Source of the DNA: Salinicola halophyticus
GTDB lineage: Bacteria > Pseudomonadota > Gammaproteobacteria > Pseudomonadales > Halomonadaceae
NCBI RefSeq assembly: GCF_003206695.1
Contig: NZ_PZJN01000010.1
Location: forward strand, 97,072-161,071
Direction of reading: 5' to 3'
Length of the DNA stretch: 64,000 nucleotides
Shown here in pieces: positions 60,579 through 64,000 of this stretch. The notes beneath the pieces are model-generated. The model worked only from the letters and a program-made list of their open reading frames with translations, made no database searches and was not told the origin of the DNA. Positions within the stretch are counted from its first letter, which is position 1. Every line of letters starts with the position of its first letter. A program made the position numbers and the translations under genes.

Positions 60579-61832
60579 ATGGCGACCACGCTCAAGTCAG
60601 CCAGACCGTTGAGGCCCTCCAAATCACCCAAGCGAGTGGTGATGCACCGCTGGCAGTGGCGCGGCAAGAATCTGCGTGGCGAAGCGGTTTCCGGAGAGCT
60701 GATTGCCAGCGAAATCGCGGATGTGCGCAGTGAACTGACCCGCCAGAAGATCATCGTCAAACGGATCACCCGCAAGACCGGGATGTTCGGTCTGGGCCGG
60801 ATCAAGTCAAAGGACATCACGCTGTTCTCGCGTCAGCTGGCGACCATGATTCGTGCCGGCGTGCCGCTGCTGCAGGGCTGCAAGGTCGTCGCCGAAACCC
60901 TCAAGAATCCGGCCATGCGCAATCTGGTCGAGACGCTGGCCAACGATATCAGCGCCGGCGCCAGCTTCTCGGAAGCGCTGGCCAAGCATCCCTCGCGATT
61001 CGACCGCATGTTCGTCAACATGGTCGCCGCCGGCGAACAGGCCGGCGCCCTGGACAAGATGCTCGAACGCGTGGCCAGCTACCGCGAAAAGGTCGAGACC
61101 CTCAAGGGCCGGGTCAAGAAAGCGCTCTACTACCCGACCGCGGTGGTGCTGGTGGGGATCGGTGTGACCGCCCTGCTGCTGGTCAAGGTGGTTCCCCAGT
61201 TCCAGAGCCTGTTCAACGGCTTCGGCGCCGAGCTGCCGGCGTTTACCCAGTTCACGGTGCATCTTTCCCAATTGACCCAGGCCTACTGGTGGCAGGCGAT
61301 TCTCGCCGCCGCGGCGATCGTGTTCGGACTACGCCAGGCGATGAAACGCTCGCCGGCCTTCGCCTATCGTGCCGATCAACTGGTGCTCAAGCTGCCGGTC
61401 ATCGGCAATATCGTCGACAAGGGCTCGATAGCGCGTTTCTCGCGGACCCTGGCGACAACGTTCAATGCCGGCATTCCACTGGTCGAAGCGCTCGATACGG
61501 CCGCCGGCGCCACCGGCAACCGGGTCCACCAGCGGGCGATTGCCAGCATTCGCGAAGATGTCGGCACCGGCCAGCAGCTCAACTTTGCCATGCGTCGGAC
61601 AAAAATTTTTCCCGTGATGGCCGTTCAGATGGTCAGCATCGGCGAGGAAGCCGGCGAACTGGATACCATGCTCGACAAGGTGGCGGAGTTCTACGAGGAG
61701 GAGGTCGACAACCAGGTCGACGCGCTGACCTCGCTGCTGGAGCCGTTCATTCTGGTGGTACTGGGGACGCTGGTCGGTGGGCTGGTCGTGTCGATGTATT
61801 TGCCTATTTTCCAGATGGGTTCCGCCATTTAG
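60579..61832 (+). CDS. pilC: Type IV pilus inner membrane platform protein PilC
   Basis: A 417-residue platform protein with two GspF domains, each before a membrane pair. SKDITLFSRQLATMIRAGVPLLQGCKVVAET and ARFSRTLATTFNAGIPLVEALDTAAGATGN start the two repeats, and MVSIGEEAGELDTMLDKVAEFYEEEVDNQVDALTSLLEPFILVVLG ends the protein. A C-terminal GLVVSMYLPIFQMGSAI is typical. The next gene, pilD, starts 121 bases downstream. Confidence 0.96.
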   Translation: MATTLKSARPLRPSKSPKRVVMHRWQWRGKNLRGEAVSGELIASEIADVRSELTRQKIIVKRITRKTGMFGLGRIKSKDITLFSRQLATMIRAGVPLLQGCKVVAETLKNPAMRNLVETLANDISAGASFSEALAKHPSRFDRMFVNMVAAGEQAGALDKMLERVASYREKVETLKGRVKKALYYPTAVVLVGIGVTALLLVKVVPQFQSLFNGFGAELPAFTQFTVHLSQLTQAYWWQAILAAAAIVFGLRQAMKRSPAFAYRADQLVLKLPVIGNIVDKGSIARFSRTLATTFNAGIPLVEALDTAAGATGNRVHQRAIASIREDVGTGQQLNFAMRRTKIFPVMAVQMVSIGEEAGELDTMLDKVAEFYEEEVDNQVDALTSLLEPFILVVLGTLVGGLVVSMYLPIFQMGSAI

Positions 61833-61953
61833 GTTGTTATTCATGACTGCGCGCATCCGCCGTGTTGTTGCCCGCCACCTCGAAATCCTCACGGACAACC
61901 GCGTCCGCTCCGGGTTCTCGGCGTCGGGCGCCTAGCGGCAAAAGCGCTCGACA

Positions 61954-62904
61954 ATGAATCTCGACCTCAGCGCACTCAAAAGCCAGCTTTCATATGCGTT
62001 ACCCTTAGCGCTGACTATTTATTCGATGTTCGTGGAGTTTCCGTTGTCCGACCTTCCACCTCTGATTCTCTGGCCGCTGGCGTTCGTGTTCGGCGCGGCG
62101 CTTGGCAGCTTTCTCAATGTCGTCATCGTGCGGCTGCCGGTGATGCTGATGCGCCGCTGGCGGGCCGAGGCGCTGGCAGCGCTGGAGCAGCCGACGGAAG
62201 CCGACGCGCCCTACAATCTGGCGACGCCACGTTCGCACTGCCCCGGCTGCGGTCATTTCATCGCCTGGCACGACAACCTGCCGCTGATCGGCTGGCTCAA
62301 GCGTCGCGGCCGCTGTGCCGCCTGCGGCACGTCGATCAGCGCCCAGTATCCGCTGGTCGAACTGGCCGCGGCGCTGCTGACGGTGGCGGTCATCGCCCTG
62401 CACGGTTTGAGCTGGCAGAGCCTGTGGCTGATCGGCGCCTGTCTGACCCTGCTGGCCATGGCCGTGATCGATTGGCGAACCCAGCTGTTGCCGGATGCGT
62501 TGACCCTGCCGTTGCTCTGGGCCGGGCTGCTCTACCAATGGCTGTTCGATCCGCTGATGCTGGCAAGCGCGGTGCTGGGGGCGGCCGCCGGGTATCTGTC
62601 GCTATGGTCGATCTACTGGCTGTTCAAGCTGACCACCGGCAAGGAAGGGATGGGCTACGGTGATTTCAAGCTAATGGCGGCGCTCGGCGCCTGGCTCGGC
62701 TGGCAGAATCTACCGCTGCTACTGTTGATTTCCGCGGGTGTCGGCGCGATCGTCGGCTTGATCCTGATCGCCTCACGTCAGCAGAATCGCGACCAGTCGA
62801 TGCCGTTCGGACCCTACCTCGCGCTGGCCGGCTGGATCTCTTTGCTGGTCGGCGCGCCGCTGCTGGCCGGCTATCAGGCGCTGCTGATGGGAGGCTGGCA
62901 ATGA
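61954..62904 (+). CDS. pilD: Prepilin peptidase / N-methyltransferase PilD
   Basis: A 316-residue inner membrane aspartic protease that cleaves prepilin leaders and methylates the new N-terminus. The methylase tetracysteine motif is Cys96-Cys99 (CPGC) and Cys121-Cys124 (CAAC) in the first cytoplasmic loop. The catalytic aspartates are in DWRTQLLPDALTLP and in GMGYGDFKLMAALGAWLG. About eight membrane helices are seen. The gene ends in an ATGA overlap with coaE (62901-62904), a conserved arrangement. Confidence 0.95.
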   Translation: MNLDLSALKSQLSYALPLALTIYSMFVEFPLSDLPPLILWPLAFVFGAALGSFLNVVIVRLPVMLMRRWRAEALAALEQPTEADAPYNLATPRSHCPGCGHFIAWHDNLPLIGWLKRRGRCAACGTSISAQYPLVELAAALLTVAVIALHGLSWQSLWLIGACLTLLAMAVIDWRTQLLPDALTLPLLWAGLLYQWLFDPLMLASAVLGAAAGYLSLWSIYWLFKLTTGKEGMGYGDFKLMAALGAWLGWQNLPLLLLISAGVGAIVGLILIASRQQNRDQSMPFGPYLALAGWISLLVGAPLLAGYQALLMGGWQ

Positions 62905-63554
62905 GCACCGACGACAGGCAAGCCGAAGCGGAAATCGCCACGCTGGTCGTTGGCGTGACCGGCGGGATCGGCTCGGGCAAGAGCGCAGTGGCGGATGCCT
63001 TTGGCGACCTGGGCATTGGCTGGGTCGATGCCGACCAGGTGGCGCGGGAAGTCGTCATGCCGGGCGAACCCGCACTGGCCGCTATCGTCGAGCGCTATGG
63101 CCCGACGATCCTGCAGCCGGACGGCACGCTCGACCGGCGCGCGCTCCGCACTCGAATATTCGACGACGAGGCGCAACGCCAGTGGCTGGAACACGAGACC
63201 CACCCGCGTATCCGTCAGGGCCTGATGAGGCACCTGGAACGACTGGCCGGCAGCGGCGCGCCCTACTGCCTGCTGGTCTCGCCGCTGCTGATCGAGTCGG
63301 GGCAGCGCGAGCTGGTCGATCGCATTCTGGTGGTCGATGTGCCGCAGGAACTCCAGATTTCCCGCACCCTGGCACGCGATGGTGTCGATCGACGTCAGGT
63401 GGAATCCATCATGGCCGCCCAGAGCCCGCGGGAACATCGTCTTGCAGCCGCCGATGACGTCATCGACAATGGACGCGACCACCAACATCTACTCGAACAG
63501 GTCGCCCGGCTGGATATCCGCTATCGTCAAATGGCTCGTTCACGGGAACGATAG
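62901..63554 (+). CDS. coaE: Dephospho-CoA kinase
   Basis: A 217-residue P-loop kinase that performs the last step of coenzyme A synthesis. The P-loop is [17 protein letters not shown] near residues 17-32. [28 protein letters not shown] and [22 protein letters not shown] follow in the normal order. It is coupled to pilD and precedes yacG, the usual pseudomonad and halomonad context. Confidence 0.96.
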   Translation: MSTDDRQAEAEIATLVVGVTGGIGSGKSAVADAFGDLGIGWVDADQVAREVVMPGEPALAAIVERYGPTILQPDGTLDRRALRTRIFDDEAQRQWLEHETHPRIRQGLMRHLERLAGSGAPYCLLVSPLLIESGQRELVDRILVVDVPQELQISRTLARDGVDRRQVESIMAAQSPREHRLAAADDVIDNGRDHQHLLEQVARLDIRYRQMARSRER

Positions 63555-63621
63555 CGGCCGATACCCAAGCCGCCGCGCACCAATCTCCGACACGAAAGCC
63601 ACCGACACGACACCTCTCGCC

Positions 63622-63888
63622 ATGACCCGACGTAACGACCCCAGTAACGATGCAGGCCAGGGTTCCAATCCCGCCTCCGGCAAGAAGCCGTTGACGGTAC
63701 CCTGTCCTCAGTGCCAGAAACCGATCGCCTGGACGACCGAAAATCTCTACAGGCCATTCTGCTCGAAACGCTGCAAGCTACTCGATCTCGGCGCCTGGGC
63801 CGACGGCTCTCACCGTATCGCCGGCGAACCGCACATGGATGAAACCGAACTCGACGAACTGATCGATCGCCTCGAGCGCGGCGAATAA
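63622..63888 (+). CDS. yacG: DNA gyrase inhibitor YacG
   Basis: An 88-residue zinc protein that can bind and inhibit gyrase. The four zinc cysteines are in [10 protein letters not shown] and [17 protein letters not shown], and the C-terminal [23 protein letters not shown] is typical. An N-terminal extension of about 25 polar residues ([18 protein letters not shown]) is longer than in E. coli YacG. The start at 63622 is chosen because family similarity begins soon after; the ribosome site is weak. It lies 67 bases after coaE. Confidence 0.92.
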   Translation: MTRRNDPSNDAGQGSNPASGKKPLTVPCPQCQKPIAWTTENLYRPFCSKRCKLLDLGAWADGSHRIAGEPHMDETELDELIDRLERGE

Positions 63889-63917
63889 TCCGCTCATACC
63901 CAGAGTACCGACACTTC

Positions 63918-63962
63918 CCACAGCGTAACTCTCCACAGCGTGACTCTCTACAGCGCAAGTCC
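63918..63962. repeat. Tandem repeat, 15-bp unit, three copies
   Basis: Units at 63918, 63933 and 63948 follow CCACAGCGTGACTCT. The first two differ at one base; the third differs at four. The array begins 29 bases after the yacG stop and ends 19 bases before a hairpin, so it is in the 3' untranslated region. Confidence 0.87.
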
Positions 63963-63981
63963 GTGGCCAACAACGAAGACG

Positions 63982-64000
63982 CCGCACCCACTGGGTGCGG
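63982..64000. terminator. Hairpin at the window end
   Basis: A perfect 8-bp stem (CCGCACCC / GGGTGCGG) with an ACT loop ends at the last base of the window. It is well placed to terminate yacG transcripts, but the T run, if present, is outside the window. Confidence 0.65.

Noticed and set aside
1..64000. tRNA, rRNA, insertion sequence, prophage or integrase
   Set aside because: I looked for conserved tRNA and rRNA stretches, transposase motifs and terminal repeats and saw none; the gene content is consistent with ordinary chromosome.

Overview
The window is a stretch of GC-rich chromosome from a gammaproteobacterium, most likely a halophile of the Halomonadaceae (Halomonas, Salinicola or Kushneria type). 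This is inferred from gene content and order. The pieces are a gyrA-serC-pheA-tyrA/aroA-cmk-rpsA supraoperon with a fused TyrA-AroA, a pilA / pilBCD-coaE-yacG block, DUF1315, DUF2797, DUF1853 and DUF3100 genes, a TrkH potassium transporter, a GyrA with an acidic tail and a small very acidic exported protein. I see no rRNA, tRNA, CRISPR array, insertion sequence, prophage or plasmid function.

Layout. 1-8.9 kb: 3' end of endonuclease IV, a small membrane protein, aldA, then a leftward operon (flavin-binding protein, LysR regulator, MFS transporter), pepN and a YbaN-like gene. 9.1-18.3 kb: a leftward catabolic cluster made of a three-subunit molybdenum hydroxylase whose large subunit is fused to a CoxG-type SRPBCC domain, an acyl-CoA ligase, a crotonase, a BenE-type transporter and an AraC regulator. 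It probably takes up, CoA-activates and hydroxylates or dehydrogenates an aromatic or heteroaromatic carboxylate; the substrate is not identifiable. 18.5-25.7 kb: yajQ, a GNAT gene, a RimK-like ATP-grasp ligase, an overlapping rhomboid-DUF1315-DUF2797 operon, and nadK with a PPP-type phosphoesterase. 26-28.6 kb: a PQQ dehydrogenase preceded by a separate small membrane protein. 28.7-34.9 kb: a DUF3100 transporter-like protein, an M20 amidohydrolase, a 3-hydroxyisobutyrate-dehydrogenase-like enzyme, an aldehyde dehydrogenase and a VOC protein. 34.9-39.5 kb: a LysR gene, an IsdG-type heme monooxygenase, a SleB-like hydrolase, DUF1853, an EamA transporter and DUF6314. 39.6-42.4 kb: small stress-like proteins and trmJ. 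42.5-52.6 kb: the supraoperon. 52.7-57.8 kb: a thioesterase, rdgC, an acyltransferase, trkH and a small hypothetical gene. 57.9-63.9 kb: type IV pilus biogenesis genes, then coaE and yacG.

The most unusual non-gene signal is a set of at least a dozen short tandem repeats of 7 to 21 bp with unrelated sequences. They cluster in 3' untranslated regions, at stop codons, in 5' leaders and in low-complexity coding segments. Examples are a perfect heptamer array upstream of a thioesterase, arrays that begin at or duplicate stop codons, and an in-frame 21-bp duplication in serC. These, the split PQQ dehydrogenase, the CoxL-CoxG fusion operon and the DUF3100 module are the points most worth following up. 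Function calls come from recognising family motifs by eye; no database search was run.
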